From assembly GCA_017475785.1 (NCBI GenBank), contig JAFVEX010000033.1:1-18737 (forward strand): DNA of 18,737 bases, in the 5' to 3' direction. The notes below the pieces were generated by a model. It saw only the letters and a list, made by a program, of their open reading frames with translations. It did not search any database and was not told where the DNA came from. Made by a program: the position numbers and the translations under genes. The stretch comes from Eubacterium sp. Lineage in GTDB: Bacteria; Bacillota_A; Clostridia; Lachnospirales; Lachnospiraceae. Positions 1 through 7,984 of the stretch are shown here, in pieces (the first letter of the stretch is position 1; every line of letters starts with the position of its first letter).

Positions 1-768
1 AGTACGGATTCGGAGAAGCTGATCGACGAGTTTCTGAATGTGTGCACGCAGCCGTCTGCAGATGACGGGACACTGCTTCCGCTGCTTTCAGGCGACGTGT
101 CCGTGCAGGAGCACCATATGGAAAATGATGTGCTGCTCCTGAATATGTCCGAGGAGTACCGTAAGCTGCCGACGATCCGTGAACTCCTGACCCGCGCCGG
201 CCTGGTAAAAACTTTGACGCAGGTGGACATCGTTAACTATGTGGAATTCCGGGTCGCGGATGAGCCGCTCAAGGACCGCGCAGGCGTAGTGCTGGGCAAA
301 CAGAGCCGTGACAGCTTTGTGGAGGACGCGAGCCGTTCTGTTAATTCGTATAAGAATGCTTCCATGAAGCTGTACTACACAGATGAGAGCGGATCTCGTC
401 TGATTCCTGAAGAACGCAATGTGTACTACAGCACGAGTGAGCCGCTGGAGCGCGCAGTTGTCGATGAAATTGTCCGGGGTACGTCCTCGGAGGGGCATTA
501 TCCGACGATTTCTCCGGAAACAAAGGTGCTCAGCGTCACGATACAGGAAGGCGTGTGTTACGTCAATATGGATGAGAGCTTCAGGACTTCTGTTCTGAGC
601 GTTCGGGAGGATGTACAGATTTATTCCATTGTGAATTCTCTGGTGGACACCTGCCATGTATCAAAGGTGCAGTTTTCGATTAATGGTGTGAGCAGTATGA
701 CGTTCCGCGATTCGATTGAACTTGACGAGCCGTTTGAAAAAAATGAATCGTTAATTGTACAGTCATAA
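1..768 (+). CDS. GerMN-domain lipoprotein, 3' part (5' end outside window)
   Basis: The reading frame is open from base 1, so the start codon and any lipoprotein signal lie upstream of the window; the GTG at 40 is internal. About 255 residues are visible. Two copies of the GerMN fold can be recognised. The first has the strand pattern NDVLLLNMSEEYRKLP, and the second has KLYYTDESGSRLIPEERNVY followed by TKVLSVTIQEGVCYVNMDESF and a C-terminal VSKVQFSINGV segment. GerMN proteins are exported lipoproteins of spore-forming Firmicutes, linked to germination and forespore/cortex assembly; the tandem arrangement is typical of GerM. The stop is followed 24 bases later by comEC, so the two genes are probably co-transcribed. 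The family call is good; the role in this organism is inferred. Confidence 0.82.
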   Translation, partial: STDSEKLIDEFLNVCTQPSADDGTLLPLLSGDVSVQEHHMENDVLLLNMSEEYRKLPTIRELLTRAGLVKTLTQVDIVNYVEFRVADEPLKDRAGVVLGKQSRDSFVEDASRSVNSYKNASMKLYYTDESGSRLIPEERNVYYSTSEPLERAVVDEIVRGTSSEGHYPTISPETKVLSVTIQEGVCYVNMDESFRTSVLSVREDVQIYSIVNSLVDTCHVSKVQFSINGVSSMTFRDSIELDEPFEKNESLIVQS

Positions 769-792
769 CGAACTGACACAAGGGAGACAGAG

Positions 793-3549
793 ATGTTCAG
801 AAAAAGACCACTCTGTCTGGTCTGGATTCTTCTTATGACAGCTGTCTGTATCTGCAAGGCAGCCGGCGCCCCGGTTTTCGGGGTGCCGCGGCTGGACGCG
901 CATGCCCGGGAAATGCTTGGTGAAAAAAGTGCGGATTCCGGCGAAATAATGGGTGAAGAAAACGCACACGCCCGGGGAATGCCTGATGAAGAAAACGCAC
1001 ACACCCGGGGAATGCTGGGCGAAAAAAGCGCGGATTCCCGGGAAAAGCGGGATGAAATGTCTGCAGACCCGGATCTCTTGCCGGAGGGCGGCGCGGTACT
1101 GACCGCGCAGGGGACGGTCATCAGCAGGCGGGAAACAGCTTCATCCATGCAGTATGTGCTGAAGTCGGTTTATATCAGCCGGGAAAACAAGCAGCAAGCC
1201 GATTCAGACCAGACAATTCTTACAGGGGATTCCCCCGTTATTTTTCCCAGATTACTGGTTACAACTTCAAAAGAAAATATTTACAGGATCGGGGCAGTCC
1301 TGGCCTGCCGCGGCGCGGTGAAGCGCATAGAGGAGGCGGGCAATCCCGGTCAGTTTGACGCGCGCGCATTTTATGCGTGCAGCGGGATTTATTATGCAGT
1401 CAGACAGGCGGAAATCCGTGTGCTGGATGAGGGCGGCGGATTTGCCGAGAATATTTCTTTGATCCGCAACCGGCTTACGACAAGGCTGGAGCTGCTGCTC
1501 CCGGAGCAGTCTGCAGGTGTACTGGCAGGCATGCTGCTTGGGGAGCGGGCGCTGCTGGATGATGAGGTCAGAAGAAATTATCAAATTGGTGGCATTATGC
1601 ATATCCTGGCGATTTCCGGGCTGCATATCTCCATGCTTGGGGTGGGCCTTTTCACGCTTCTTCAGAATGTTGGAATGCCGCTGCCGGCCGCGGCGCCGGC
1701 AGCCTCTGTGTTCATGATAATCTACTGTCTCCTTGTGGGAAATCCGTCTTCAGCCATCCGGGCAATCGTCATGTTTGCTGTTATGATGGGCGCCAGAATT
1801 ACCAGACGCAGTTATGATCTCCTGTCGGCCATGTCGCTTGCGGGGATCCTGATTCTGCTGACGCATCCGGGATATCTGTTTTTACCGGGATTTCAGCTGT
1901 CCTTCGCGGCAACAACAGGTACAGCTGTGCTGGATCCTCTGCAGCGCGTCCTTCGGAAAAAGGCAGGGGTTCACGCAGGACAGGAGAAGCACCTGCGGAC
2001 ATTGCTCTTTCAGGAAAAAAGATACCGAAATACATATATAAAGAAGGCAATTGGCTACTTAGGAGATGTTTTGCTGCCATGGTCTGCGATTACGGCAGCC
2101 ACCCTGCCTCTGACTGCCTGGTATTACTACGAAATTCCGCTTTTAGGCGTGCTGGCAAATCTGATAATTCTGCCGCTGATCGGGCCGGTGCTCGCACTGG
2201 GCGCGGCAGGATGCGCCGCCAGTCTGTTCTCTTTGTTTCTGGCAGGTGTGATTCTCTTTCCGGTTCATCTCTATCTGTCTCTTACGGAATATCTGCTGGA
2301 CGGCCTCCGCTGCGTGCCGCAGGCTTCCTGGATCTGTGGTCAGCCGGTATTATGGCAGATGATTCTTTATTATTTCCTGTTTGCCGCGGGGATCTTCCTG
2401 TTTTGCCGATATCAACGCGAAAAAATCTTCATAATGCCGCTCGCCGGTCTGCTTGTGCTCCTGCTGGTCCGTCCTGCTCCCAAATTCATGTTCACAGCGC
2501 TGGATGTCGGGCAGGGAGACGGTCTCGTGCTGCGCGCAGGACATACCTGCACGTTTCTGACAGACTGCGGCAGTACAAGTGTAAGTGAGGTGGGAAAATA
2601 CCGTCTGATTCCATATCTGAAGCAGAAAGGGATCCGCCAGATCGACGGTATTTTTCTGACGCACGGGGATGAAGACCATATCAGCGGAGTGGAAGAGTTG
2701 CTGGAGGAGATCGCCAAAAAGCAGGTCTCGATTCACATAGATACACTGTTTTTACCTGTGTGGATGAAAATGCCCCAGGCTGTTTCTGGCGGCACGGACG
2801 TCGGAAACAATCCACCCTACTCTCTGGCAGCAGGGGAAAGAGCCAGGACAGATGGCACAGTAGATGGCGCAGAACTAATCGACGAAGGCCAGCACGGCGC
2901 GGAAAATCTTGCGGAACTCTGCAGGAGCGCCGGTGTGAAACTGGTGTTTCTGGAACGGGGAGATCTGATTTCGGCCGGAAGCCTGCAGATCAGGGTTCTG
3001 TTTCCCCTGCCCCCATCGGAAAGCAGCCTCTCTGGAAATGAGGGTTCAATGGTACTTCTGGCTTCCTGCGAAGAATTTGATGTGCTTTTGACCGGCGACC
3101 TCGAGGGAGAGGGAGAAGAGAAGTTACTGTCGGAGACGGCCAGAGCGAGAAGTAATCAAGACATGGAAGGCGCAGAGAAGGATTCTTATTTAGAAACACC
3201 GACAAAGTGGTTGAATCAAAAAGGCTCTCTGCCGGACGGGCAGCAGACACAGAACCTTCCGGATCTGAAGGGGATTGAGTGCCTGAAGGTTGCGCATCAC
3301 GGATCCAAAAACGCTTCTTCTGAGGTATTCCTGGAACTGGTAAAACCGGAAATCGCAGTCATTTCCGCCGGAATAAACAACCGTTACGGCCACCCGCACA
3401 AGGAGACGTTGAAGCGCCTGAAAGGTGTGAGTGCAGAAATTTACAGAACGGATCAGGGAGGAGCCGTCACAGTAATCTATGACGGACGACATGTATATGC
3501 AGACGTTTATAAAGGGAACCGCATGAGGCTCAAAAAAGCCCTAGGGTAA
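793..3549 (+). CDS. comEC: ComEC/Rec2 DNA-uptake channel protein
   Basis: 918 residues, longer than the roughly 750-800 usual for the family. ComEC forms the inner-membrane channel that imports single-stranded DNA in transformation. After an N-terminal hydrophobic segment (residues 8-25) come a charged repeat region (about 35-95), an OB-like DUF4131 region, a multi-helix Competence domain with the hallmark AISGLH (273-278), and a C-terminal metallo-beta-lactamase-like domain. That domain has HGDEDH at 624-629, LTGDLEG near 768, AHHGS near 834-838 and GHPH near 880, so its metal-binding set looks intact. Extra length comes from the N-terminal repeats and from two polar insertions in the lactamase domain (about 660-700 and 780-825), the second lying between the GD and HHGS motifs. 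The ATG follows AGGGAGA. It is probably in one operon with the GerMN gene. No frameshift is seen. Confidence 0.93.
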   Translation: MFRKRPLCLVWILLMTAVCICKAAGAPVFGVPRLDAHAREMLGEKSADSGEIMGEENAHARGMPDEENAHTRGMLGEKSADSREKRDEMSADPDLLPEGGAVLTAQGTVISRRETASSMQYVLKSVYISRENKQQADSDQTILTGDSPVIFPRLLVTTSKENIYRIGAVLACRGAVKRIEEAGNPGQFDARAFYACSGIYYAVRQAEIRVLDEGGGFAENISLIRNRLTTRLELLLPEQSAGVLAGMLLGERALLDDEVRRNYQIGGIMHILAISGLHISMLGVGLFTLLQNVGMPLPAAAPAASVFMIIYCLLVGNPSSAIRAIVMFAVMMGARITRRSYDLLSAMSLAGILILLTHPGYLFLPGFQLSFAATTGTAVLDPLQRVLRKKAGVHAGQEKHLRTLLFQEKRYRNTYIKKAIGYLGDVLLPWSAITAATLPLTAWYYYEIPLLGVLANLIILPLIGPVLALGAAGCAASLFSLFLAGVILFPVHLYLSLTEYLLDGLRCVPQASWICGQPVLWQMILYYFLFAAGIFLFCRYQREKIFIMPLAGLLVLLLVRPAPKFMFTALDVGQGDGLVLRAGHTCTFLTDCGSTSVSEVGKYRLIPYLKQKGIRQIDGIFLTHGDEDHISGVEELLEEIAKKQVSIHIDTLFLPVWMKMPQAVSGGTDVGNNPPYSLAAGERARTDGTVDGAELIDEGQHGAENLAELCRSAGVKLVFLERGDLISAGSLQIRVLFPLPPSESSLSGNEGSMVLLASCEEFDVLLTGDLEGEGEEKLLSETARARSNQDMEGAEKDSYLETPTKWLNQKGSLPDGQQTQNLPDLKGIECLKVAHHGSKNASSEVFLELVKPEIAVISAGINNRYGHPHKETLKRLKGVSAEIYRTDQGGAVTVIYDGRHVYADVYKGNRMRLKKALG
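955..1020 (+). repeat. 33-bp in-frame tandem repeat inside comEC
   Basis: Two adjacent 33-bp units (955-987 and 988-1020) encode EENAHARGMPD and EENAHTRGMLG. They are flanked on both sides by a second repeated phrase, MLGEKSADS (near residues 41-49 and again at 74-82), giving an A-B-B-A order. The unit is eleven codons, so expansion or contraction keeps the frame. The segment lies just after the first hydrophobic stretch of ComEC. Confidence 0.85.
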
Positions 3550-3603
3550 AACGTCGGAGTAAAAGAATAGTCAGGCGAACAAACGGTATAAGATATTCTA
3601 AAA

Positions 3604-3639
3604 ACCGGATGTATTAAAAGATATCAAAATACATCCGGT
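3604..3639. repeat. Perfect 12-bp inverted repeat, terminator or operator pair
   Basis: ACCGGATGTATT (3604-3615) and its exact complement AATACATCCGGT (3628-3639) are separated by 12 bases. It lies 55 bases after the comEC stop, so it could be the comEC terminator, but only a weak T stretch follows. Its arms contain GGATGTAT, the word also found within the promoter at 3720 and in the terminator stem at 7824, so an operator role is also possible. Confidence 0.7.
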
Positions 3640-3719
3640 ATTAAATTGGCAAAGTACACAAATCAACCGCACTCATATTGTTGAAATCGTAAAAATGCGA
3701 AAAAAACCGAAAAAGGTAC

Positions 3720-3748
3720 TTGAATAACGGGATGTATCGTGCTATAGT
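3720..3748 (+). promoter_or_regulatory. Sigma-A promoter of the dehydrogenase/binding-protein unit
   Basis: TTGAAT (3720-3725), a 17-base spacer and TATAGT (3743-3748) preceded by TG(C), an extended -10. The spacer contains GGATGTAT. The block from 3715 matches the block from 7951 almost base for base (GGTACTTGAA, then ATGTA, then GTGCTATAGT), which strongly supports a real and co-regulated promoter. Confidence 0.8.
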
Positions 3749-3796
3749 AACAGCATAAACATCCGAACCAAAACAGAAATAAGAAAATACATACTA

Positions 3797-3824
3797 TTTA
3801 CATTCGCAAAAAACAAGATGTATC
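3797..3824 (+). promoter_or_regulatory. Candidate operator sites in the leader
   Basis: TTTACATTCG (3797-3806) is the exact complement of CGAATGTAAA found at 7999-8008 and 18590-18599. GATGTATC (3817-3824) lies eleven bases further on. Both resemble the site over the regulator's own start region (6575-6598). Assignment to the AraR-like regulator is inference from shared words only. Confidence 0.45.
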
Positions 3825-3990
3825 AACAAGCAAACAATAGACCCCAAAAGACACAAAACGAAAACCAGGACAACAACTCAGACGAGAACGCAGACAACAA
3901 ATTAGTCAGCGGGCAGTAAACAGCAGACAGACGAAAACAAAAAAGAAAGAGAAAACGAAAGAGATAGCAGGCAGGAAGGCAGGTTCAATT

Positions 3991-5028
3991 ATGCAGGAAA
4001 TGATGGATTGCGTAGTATTTACAGAGGTTGGTAAATACGAAATTACACAGAAGCCGGTACCGAAAATTAAGCGGCCAAATGATGTTCTGGTAAAAATTCT
4101 GGCAGCGAGCATCTGCGGTACAGACGTACACATTCTGGCAGATCCGCCGGTCTACCCGGCGACACCGGGCACGATCATCGGACATGAGATCGTCGGAGAG
4201 GTTGTTGAGTATGGCCCGTCGGTGCAGGGACTTGAAAAGGGCGACCGCCTGATCATGGACAACAACATCGCGTGCGGCACCTGTGAGATCTGCAGGAAAG
4301 GCGACTACAACGTATGCCCGAACATGAAGTCGATCGGAATGGAATACGACGGTGCTTTCGCGCAGTATCTGGTCTGCCCGGATACAAATCTTGTAAAGAT
4401 CAATAAAGACGTAGAGATTGACCGGGCAATCTTCGCAGAGCCGCTCAATGTCGCGATCGGCGGCATGAACAAGCTTCACATCAAACCCGGCGACAATGTC
4501 GTGATCATCGGCGGCGGCCCCTTCGGAATGTATTTCACGAGGCTCTGCAAGATGGCAGGCGCGGGCAAGGTGATTATCACAGGAAGAAGTGAAGCCCGCA
4601 GGAAGTATATCTGGGAGAGCAGCGCCGACAGAATCGTCAACACCAGGGAAGAAGATCTGCAGGCAGTTGTCCGTGAAGAAATGCCCTACGGCGCGGATAT
4701 CGCCATCGAGTGTGTCGGCACCACAATTGACCAGTGCATCGAGGCGGTCCGTCCGGGCGGAACCGTTCTGATCATCGGTCTCAACGACAAAGCGACGCAG
4801 ACGATCAGCCAGCATCACATCGCGCGCAAAGGAATCAGCGTCCTTGGCTCGTTTATCGGCGTGAACGCGATGCAGACCGTCGCAAGCGGCCTGAACAGCG
4901 GCCAGCTGGATTTCTCCTATCTGATCACGCACCGTCTCCCGCTGAAGGATTTTGCCATCGGGCTTGAAGCAATGCGCACCAGTCAGGCACTGGAAGTCAT
5001 CCTGTATCCGTGGGGAGAGATGAACTGA
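3991..5028 (+). CDS. Zinc-dependent medium-chain dehydrogenase (sorbitol/threonine dehydrogenase-like)
   Basis: 345 residues, the normal length for MDR alcohol/polyol dehydrogenases, which oxidise a secondary alcohol using NAD(P). The N-terminal GroES-like domain has the catalytic zinc ligand C42 in SICGTDVH and H65-E66 in IIGHEIVGE. The structural zinc lobe has four cysteines (C95, C98, C101, C109). The Rossmann domain starts near residue 171 with VVIIGGGPFG. The ATG at 3991 is chosen because AGG lies seven bases upstream; ATG at 4000 or 4003 would have no good ribosome site. It is first in its transcript and 66 bases before the binding protein gene. It is a paralogue of the gene at 9782, sharing the same SICG-S/T-D motif and zinc lobe spacing. 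Substrate unknown; a cyclic or acyclic polyol is likely. Confidence 0.88.
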   Translation: MQEMMDCVVFTEVGKYEITQKPVPKIKRPNDVLVKILAASICGTDVHILADPPVYPATPGTIIGHEIVGEVVEYGPSVQGLEKGDRLIMDNNIACGTCEICRKGDYNVCPNMKSIGMEYDGAFAQYLVCPDTNLVKINKDVEIDRAIFAEPLNVAIGGMNKLHIKPGDNVVIIGGGPFGMYFTRLCKMAGAGKVIITGRSEARRKYIWESSADRIVNTREEDLQAVVREEMPYGADIAIECVGTTIDQCIEAVRPGGTVLIIGLNDKATQTISQHHIARKGISVLGSFIGVNAMQTVASGLNSGQLDFSYLITHRLPLKDFAIGLEAMRTSQALEVILYPWGEMN

Positions 5029-5094
5029 GTATTTATAAAAGTAGTTGTTTTTTAATGGAACCCATTATTAAAAATATTTAAAAGGAGAGGAAAC

Positions 5095-6426
5095 ATGAAA
5101 AACAAAGTAGCAGCAACCGTTATGGCAATCGCAATGACAGCGGCACTTCTGGCAGGATGCGGCGGAAGCTCTGACGCAGCGTCTTCCGCGGCGGGCAGCA
5201 GCGCGGCAGCAGCAGCGTCTGAGGCAGTTTCAGAGGCAGCATCAGAGGCAGAAGCGGCAGTATCTGAGGCAGAAGAAGCAGTCTCCGAAGCGGCAGAGGA
5301 AGCATCTTCCGCAGTATCTGAGGCGGCATCAGCATCTTCCGCAGCGGCGGATGATGGAAGCGCGACAGGCGAGGAATGGGTCATGGATATGGACAACATG
5401 CTTGCCGGTTCACCGTTCGATGGCCTGACAGCAGGCGGCGATTACAAGTATCAGCTGATCGTGAAGTCCTATTCCGCAAGCTTTTTCCAGGCGGTACAGC
5501 AGGGCGCAGAGGCAGCGGCGGCAGACCTTGGCGTGCAGCTCGACTGCAACGGCCCGAACACGGAGTCTGATATCGCTGACCAGGTCAACATGTTCAACGC
5601 GGCAATTCTGAACGACATGGACGGTGTCGCAATTGCTCCGTCGGACGCAAAGTCTATCCAGGATAACCTCGTAACCGCAATGGAAAAGGACGTTCCGATC
5701 GTCGCATTCGACAGCGCGATTGACAATGCTCCGGAAGGCTCTGTGCTTGCGACAGTCGCGACAGACAGCCCGGCGGCAGGAAAAATCGGCGCGAAGAACG
5801 TTTATGAAGCAGTTTCCTACAAAGCAGGACAGGGCGCGCCGATCCGCATCGGCATGATCGCGCAGGACAACACATCCAGAAGTAACTCTGAGCGCGGCAT
5901 GGGCTTTGTTGACGGCATCATCGAGCTCGGCAAGGCTGACGGACTGAAGGTAGCTGTTACCGGTACAGAGTTTTTTGTAAATGGCTGCACAGACAAGGGC
6001 GACGAGAACGACTGCGACATCATCGTAGAGTGCAGAGTTCCGTCCGTGGCAACAGTTGATCAGTGCGCAAACGAAGTTTCCGCAGTCCTCAACAAAGAAG
6101 ATACAGTTGCTGTATTTGGAACCAACCAGACCGTTACTGAAGGTATCATCCAGGCGAACAACAACCTGAACGTGCTCGGATCAGATCCGGAGACATCTGT
6201 TCTTGGAACCGGCTTTGACGCTGGCGCGATCATCAAGAGCGCAGTCGCTGACGGAACTCTGTATGGATGTGTTACACAGATGCCTTACGCAATGGGTTAC
6301 TACACCATCGCTACCATGGTAGCCAACAACAATGGCGACTCAGTCGGTGACCTTCCGATTCCGGCATACTGGTACAATTCAACCAACATGGAAGATCCGC
6401 TTATCGCTCCGAACCTCTATGACTAA
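5095..6426 (+). CDS. ABC sugar-type substrate-binding lipoprotein
   Basis: 443 residues. A lipoprotein signal ends in LLAGC with C22 as the lipidated cysteine, so the mature protein is anchored to the outer face of the membrane. Residues 23 to about 92 are almost entirely Ala, Ser and Glu in SEAA-type phrases, a long flexible tether. The rest is a periplasmic-binding fold of the ribose/inositol type (Peripla_BP_4): YKYQLIVKSYSASFFQAVQQGAEAAA, the ligand-site phrase VPIVAFDSAID, then VATDSPAAGKIGAKN and a C-terminal VTQMPYAMGYYTI. The ribosome site AAAGGAGAGG is strong. No ATPase or permease gene adjoins it, so it must share a transporter encoded elsewhere or act as a sensor. It is downstream of the MDR gene on the same strand and probably in its transcript. 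Confidence 0.9.
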   Translation: MKNKVAATVMAIAMTAALLAGCGGSSDAASSAAGSSAAAAASEAVSEAASEAEAAVSEAEEAVSEAAEEASSAVSEAASASSAAADDGSATGEEWVMDMDNMLAGSPFDGLTAGGDYKYQLIVKSYSASFFQAVQQGAEAAAADLGVQLDCNGPNTESDIADQVNMFNAAILNDMDGVAIAPSDAKSIQDNLVTAMEKDVPIVAFDSAIDNAPEGSVLATVATDSPAAGKIGAKNVYEAVSYKAGQGAPIRIGMIAQDNTSRSNSERGMGFVDGIIELGKADGLKVAVTGTEFFVNGCTDKGDENDCDIIVECRVPSVATVDQCANEVSAVLNKEDTVAVFGTNQTVTEGIIQANNNLNVLGSDPETSVLGTGFDAGAIIKSAVADGTLYGCVTQMPYAMGYYTIATMVANNNGDSVGDLPIPAYWYNSTNMEDPLIAPNLYD

Positions 6427-6472
6427 ATAAAGATCTCCTTACTACGATTTTCTAACAACCTTTACTCCAAAG

Positions 6473-6502
6473 AGGGGGACTGGCGCGTGCGTCAGTCCCC
6501 CT
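6473..6502. repeat. Strong G+C hairpin after the binding-protein gene
   Basis: AGGGGGACTG (6473-6482) pairs with CAGTCCCCCT (6493-6502). The stem continues inward through GCG/CGT to a four-base loop. No T run follows directly, so this is not a classic intrinsic terminator; it may end the transcript in another way or protect the 3' end of the binding-protein mRNA. Confidence 0.65.
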
Positions 6503-6541
6503 TGCCACATGAAAAATAGTCCCCTTTGCCACATAAAAAAG
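6494..6541. repeat. Two tandem 24-bp direct repeats
   Basis: Units 6494-6517 and 6518-6541 share AGTCCCC, TTGCCACAT and an A run, with three or four differences. The first unit includes the 3' arm of the hairpin at 6473, so the second copy carries a spare 3' arm (AGTCCCC) that could compete for pairing. The repeat ends just before the -35 box of the regulator gene. Confidence 0.7.
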
Positions 6542-6543
6542 GC

Positions 6544-6572
6544 TTGACTTTCCAGAGGAAATTTTGTATTTT
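6544..6572 (+). promoter_or_regulatory. Sigma-A promoter of the regulator gene
   Basis: TTGACT (6544-6549), a 17-base spacer and TATTTT (6567-6572). A palindromic candidate operator follows three bases after the -10 box, fitting autoregulation. Confidence 0.7.
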
Positions 6573-6574
6573 AA

Positions 6575-6598
6575 GATGTATACGGATACATTCGTATC
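6575..6598 (+). promoter_or_regulatory. Candidate autoregulatory operator
   Basis: Two overlapping palindromes: ATGTAT-ACGG-ATACAT (6576-6591) and GATAC-ATTC-GTATC (6585-6598). The complement of the second, GATACGAATGTATC, matches 12 consecutive bases of 7995-8006 before the dehydroquinase-like gene. Its place at the expected transcription start fits a repressor site. That the adjacent GntR/LacI hybrid binds it is inferred. Confidence 0.6.
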
Positions 6599-6633
6599 TA
6601 TCAAGCAAAAACATGAAACGGATGGAATGAATA

Positions 6634-7743
6634 ATGGCTTACTTTAAATACAGGCAGGTTGCAGATAAACTTCTGGAACTGATTCATAATGGAACTTACC
6701 TTGTGGGGGATAAAATCCCGAAGGAAGACGAGCTCTGTGAGCAATTCGGAGTCGGACGGCAGACAATCCGCAGCGCCGTCTCGTGTCTTGAAGAGGAAGG
6801 AATCCTGAAGCGTGTGCAGGGAAGCGGCACATATGTCTGCGAGAAGGAAAAGCAGCAGGAGGAGACGGACGCAGGACCGGCACCCGTGGGAAATCCGGGA
6901 ACAATCGCGCTGGTGATGATGAACAGCCAGAATTATATATTTATCAGCATCATGCAGGGAGTCTGCGACTACCTGCTGGAGAAGGGATATCTCCTGAATA
7001 CCATCATTACAGACGGAGATTACGAAAAGGAGAGGATGGCGCTGGAGAGCCTGCTGCGGAATCCGCCTGCCGGAATCCTGCTGGAGCCTGTCTGCTCAGG
7101 AATCCAGTCAGTAAATGAGCCGCTTTACAAGGAGATCGCCGCAAAGATCCCGTGCCTGCTGCTCCACATGGATGAGACGAAGCTTATGCGCGCGGTTCCT
7201 CTGGGAGACCGTCAGGGCGTCCGCAAAGCGACGGATCACCTGATCTCTCTGGGACACCGGAAGATCGGCGCGATCCTCGGATTTGCCGAGATCACCGGGC
7301 AGAATCGTTTCGCGGGATATATGGAGTCCCTCCGTGAGCACGGAATCTCTTTTGCCGACGCGCACTGCCTCTGGGTGGATTTTTCTAAAAAAGATGAAAT
7401 CTTCTCGCCCGAGGGGAAATACGCGCTCGACAGATTCCTGGAGCAGGTGACTGCAGTTATCTGCCACGACGACAGAATGGCGTACAAGCTGGTTGGGTAT
7501 CTGAAAGAAAAGGGGATGCGCGTGCCGGATGATATCTCTGTAGTGGGATATGACAACAGCGATTACTCTGTAGAAGATCTGCCGCTGACTACGGTTACAC
7601 ATCCCAAAACCGATTACGGAAGAAACGCTGCGGCCGCGCTGCTTGAACTGATCCGTGATCCTGCGCACGCCAGGCCGGAGCGCTATGCGATCGACGCGGA
7701 GCTGGTGGTCCGTGAATCCACTGCAAAGCCGGCGCAGGCTTAG
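6634..7743 (+). CDS. AraR-like GntR/LacI hybrid transcriptional regulator
   Basis: 369 residues. Residues 1 to about 70 are a GntR winged helix: KYRQVADKLLELI, then GDKIPKEDELCEQFGVGRQTIRSAV and the wing LKRVQGSGTYV. A charged linker (about 72-88) leads to a LacI/periplasmic-type ligand-binding domain (GTIALVMMNSQNYIF, the MQGVCDYLLEKGY helix, VPLGDRQGVRKATDHLISLGHRKIGAILG, VICHDDRMAYKLVGYL, DISVVGYDNSDYS). This is the domain order of Bacillus AraR, a repressor released by a sugar. The effector here is probably the pathway substrate or an intermediate. The gene has its own promoter and sits between the two promoters it probably controls. ATG at 6634 is placed eight bases after GGA; the ribosome site is weak. 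Confidence 0.88.
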   Translation: MAYFKYRQVADKLLELIHNGTYLVGDKIPKEDELCEQFGVGRQTIRSAVSCLEEEGILKRVQGSGTYVCEKEKQQEETDAGPAPVGNPGTIALVMMNSQNYIFISIMQGVCDYLLEKGYLLNTIITDGDYEKERMALESLLRNPPAGILLEPVCSGIQSVNEPLYKEIAAKIPCLLLHMDETKLMRAVPLGDRQGVRKATDHLISLGHRKIGAILGFAEITGQNRFAGYMESLREHGISFADAHCLWVDFSKKDEIFSPEGKYALDRFLEQVTAVICHDDRMAYKLVGYLKEKGMRVPDDISVVGYDNSDYSVEDLPLTTVTHPKTDYGRNAAAALLELIRDPAHARPERYAIDAELVVRESTAKPAQA

Positions 7744-7746
7744 AAA

Positions 7747-7784
7747 CGCTGATTTAATCCATCACCGCCCGGCTCCCGGGAGAT
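7747..7784. repeat. Dispersed palindromic repeat, copy 1
   Basis: This 38-base block matches 14383-14420 at 35 positions (CGCTGATTTAATCC, ATCACCGC and CCCGGGAGAT are shared). It begins just after the regulator stop codon. Weak inverted ends can be seen (AGAAACGC...ATTT against AAATGCGTCT near 7793-7804). It is probably a small non-autonomous element or a REP-like unit. Confidence 0.65.
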
Positions 7785-7823
7785 TTTCCCGTCAAATGCG
7801 TCTAAAAAAGTAAAAACGAAAAT

Positions 7824-7869
7824 AAAAGAGGATGTATATACTCAAGAAGACATATACATCCTCTTTTTT
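7824..7869 (+). terminator. Intrinsic terminator after the regulator gene
   Basis: A 16-bp perfect stem, AAAAGAGGATGTATAT (7824-7839) with ATATACATCCTCTTTT (7852-7867), a 12-base loop and a run of six T (7864-7869). The A run on the 5' side makes it potentially bidirectional. The stem contains GGATGTAT, the operator-like word of this locus. Confidence 0.88.
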
Positions 7870-7955
7870 GCGCTGATTCGTGGCTTAAAAGCGCAGAAAG
7901 CAGATCTCCGAGGGAAAAAACACGAAAAAAACTTGAAAAAAATTAAAATAGGTAC

Positions 7956-7984
7956 TTGAAATATAGAATGTAATGTGCTATAGT
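7956..7984 (+). promoter_or_regulatory. Sigma-A promoter of the dehydroquinase-like gene
   Basis: TTGAAA (7956-7961), a 17-base spacer, and TATAGT (7979-7984) with an upstream TG. Near-copy of the promoter at 3720-3748, with an ATGTA word at the same position in the spacer. Confidence 0.8.

Larger units (their letters stand above)
3550..3990. other. 441-base intergenic region: comEC end, promoter, A-rich leader
   Basis: No supportable gene. It holds a 12-bp perfect inverted repeat (3604-3639), a sigma-A promoter (3720-3748) and a roughly 240-base transcribed leader. The leader is rich in A and poor in T (CAAAACAGAA, ACAAAACGAAAACC and similar) and looks unstructured. Operator-like words are GGATGTAT (3730-3737), ACATCCG (3759-3765), TTTACATTCG (3797-3806) and GATGTATC (3817-3824). 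A minus-strand open frame of 75 residues (3906-4133) lies mostly in the A-rich leader and reads as low-complexity Phe/Val; I do not accept it. Confidence 0.75.

Noticed and set aside
3985..4932. Minus-strand open frame of 315 residues over the first dehydrogenase
   Set aside because: Shadow of the MDR gene, with no family features of its own.
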